Shown here in pieces: positions 40,744 through 41,225 of a stretch of DNA of 41,225 nt. The notes below the pieces were generated by a model. That model ran no database searches, had not been told where the DNA came from, and was given only the letters and a program-made list of their open reading frames with translations. The translations under genes were made by a program, and so were the position numbers. The stretch is from Caenispirillum bisanense (GTDB taxonomy: Bacteria; Pseudomonadota; Alphaproteobacteria; Rhodospirillales; Rhodospirillaceae), in NCBI RefSeq assembly GCF_900230255.1, contig NZ_OCNJ01000019.1, forward strand, positions 1 through 41,225. The letters are read 5' to 3'. How positions within the stretch are numbered: the stretch's first letter is position 1; every line of letters begins with the position of its first letter.

Positions 40744-41225
40744 ATGCTCATCGGCGTTCCGAAGGAAATCAAGAACCACGAGTACCGCGTCGGCCTGACG
40801 CCGGCCAGCGTGCGCGAGCTGGTGCACCACGGGCACGACGTGATCGTGCAGACCAACGCCGGCGGCGCCATTGCGCTCACCGATGCCGACTATCAGGCCG
40901 CCGGCGCGCGCATCGTCGACACGCCCGAGGAAATCTTCGCCCGCGCCGAGATGGTGGTGAAGGTGAAGGAGCCGCAGCCGCACGAATGCCGTATGCTGCG
41001 CGAGGGCCAGTTGCTGTTCACCTACCTGCACCTCGCGCCGGACCCGGAGCAGGCGAAGCTTCTGAAAGAGTCCGGCTGCGTCGCCGTCGCCTATGAAACC
41101 GTCACCGACGCGCGCGGCGGGTTGCCGCTGCTGGCGCCCATGTCGGAAGTGGCCGGGCGCATGTCCATCCAGGCCGGCGCCAAGGCGCTGGAGAAGTCGG
41201 CCGGCGGACGCGGCGTGCTGCTCGG
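40744..41225 (+). CDS. ald: Alanine dehydrogenase, N-terminal part (cut by window end)
   Basis: Catalyses reversible oxidative deamination of L-alanine to pyruvate with NAD+. The visible 160 residues start MLIGVPKEIKNHEYRVGLTP, the conserved N-terminus, followed by VVKVKEPQPHE and LFTYLHLAPDPEQ. CAGGGAG lies before the ATG. The Rossmann NAD-binding domain is mostly beyond the window. Confidence 0.95.
   Translation, partial: MLIGVPKEIKNHEYRVGLTPASVRELVHHGHDVIVQTNAGGAIALTDADYQAAGARIVDTPEEIFARAEMVVKVKEPQPHECRMLREGQLLFTYLHLAPDPEQAKLLKESGCVAVAYETVTDARGGLPLLAPMSEVAGRMSIQAGAKALEKSAGGRGVLL

Overview
The window looks like a chromosomal segment of a high-GC alphaproteobacterium, most likely a member of the Rhodospirillales (Azospirillum-like). 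This rests on strong GC bias at third codon positions, the style of the gap-pgk pair, a FecI/FecR/TonB iron module, a PuuR/PuuC pair and an IS21-type transposase start. The species cannot be named from the sequence alone.

Left part, about 1 to 21.6 kb: a mobile, accessory island. It opens with the 5' end of an IS21-family istA gene on the minus strand. The IS appears to have removed the front of a DUF927 (primase/helicase-like) gene, which is followed by two small hypothetical genes. Next comes a restriction block: hsdM, rhuM, hsdS, hsdR, a YgjP-type metallopeptidase, a small lipoprotein, an Mrr-type endonuclease and a two-helix membrane protein. Three AT-rich genes with membrane or lipoprotein signals sit between the GC-rich restriction genes. 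A decayed copy of the 3' end of a small gene found intact at 14.4-14.9 kb lies just before hsdM, so related sequence flanks the restriction block on both sides. After that come a pRiA4b ORF-3-like protein, a DUF1186/SEC-C protein, a promoter-terminator unit that should make a structured non-coding RNA, and a mobilisation module (possible oriT, MobC, MobA/VirD2-like relaxase with a C-terminal LPD7-like region, ArdC antirestriction protein). A GGAACACC-rich repeat family occurs six times, only in this island. The island seems to end at about 21.6 kb, at a fragment matching the 3' end of a tRNA or tmRNA gene, as expected for an att site.

Middle, 21.6 to 30.7 kb: three 20-bp repeats (probably an IS end), a HEPN-RES protein, then a FecI-type sigma factor, a FecR-type anti-sigma factor and a TonB-dependent receptor resembling heme receptors. 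Two similar 15-nt palindromes lie before fecI and before the receptor gene and are candidate iron-responsive operators. A DUF429-like gene, a GNAT acetyltransferase and a two-domain polyphosphate:AMP phosphotransferase follow.

Right part, 30.9 to 41.2 kb: gap and pgk, then a self-contained three-gene operon (33.5-38.2 kb) bounded by hairpin terminators. It encodes a protein with two copies of an unrecognised domain of about 95 residues, an 815-residue mostly helical protein ending in a zincin-like metallopeptidase domain, and a CpXC zinc-ribbon protein. I recognise no named system with this composition, and it is the strongest candidate here for something undescribed. The window ends with puuC and puuR on the minus strand, a large intergenic inverted repeat, and the start of ald (alanine dehydrogenase).
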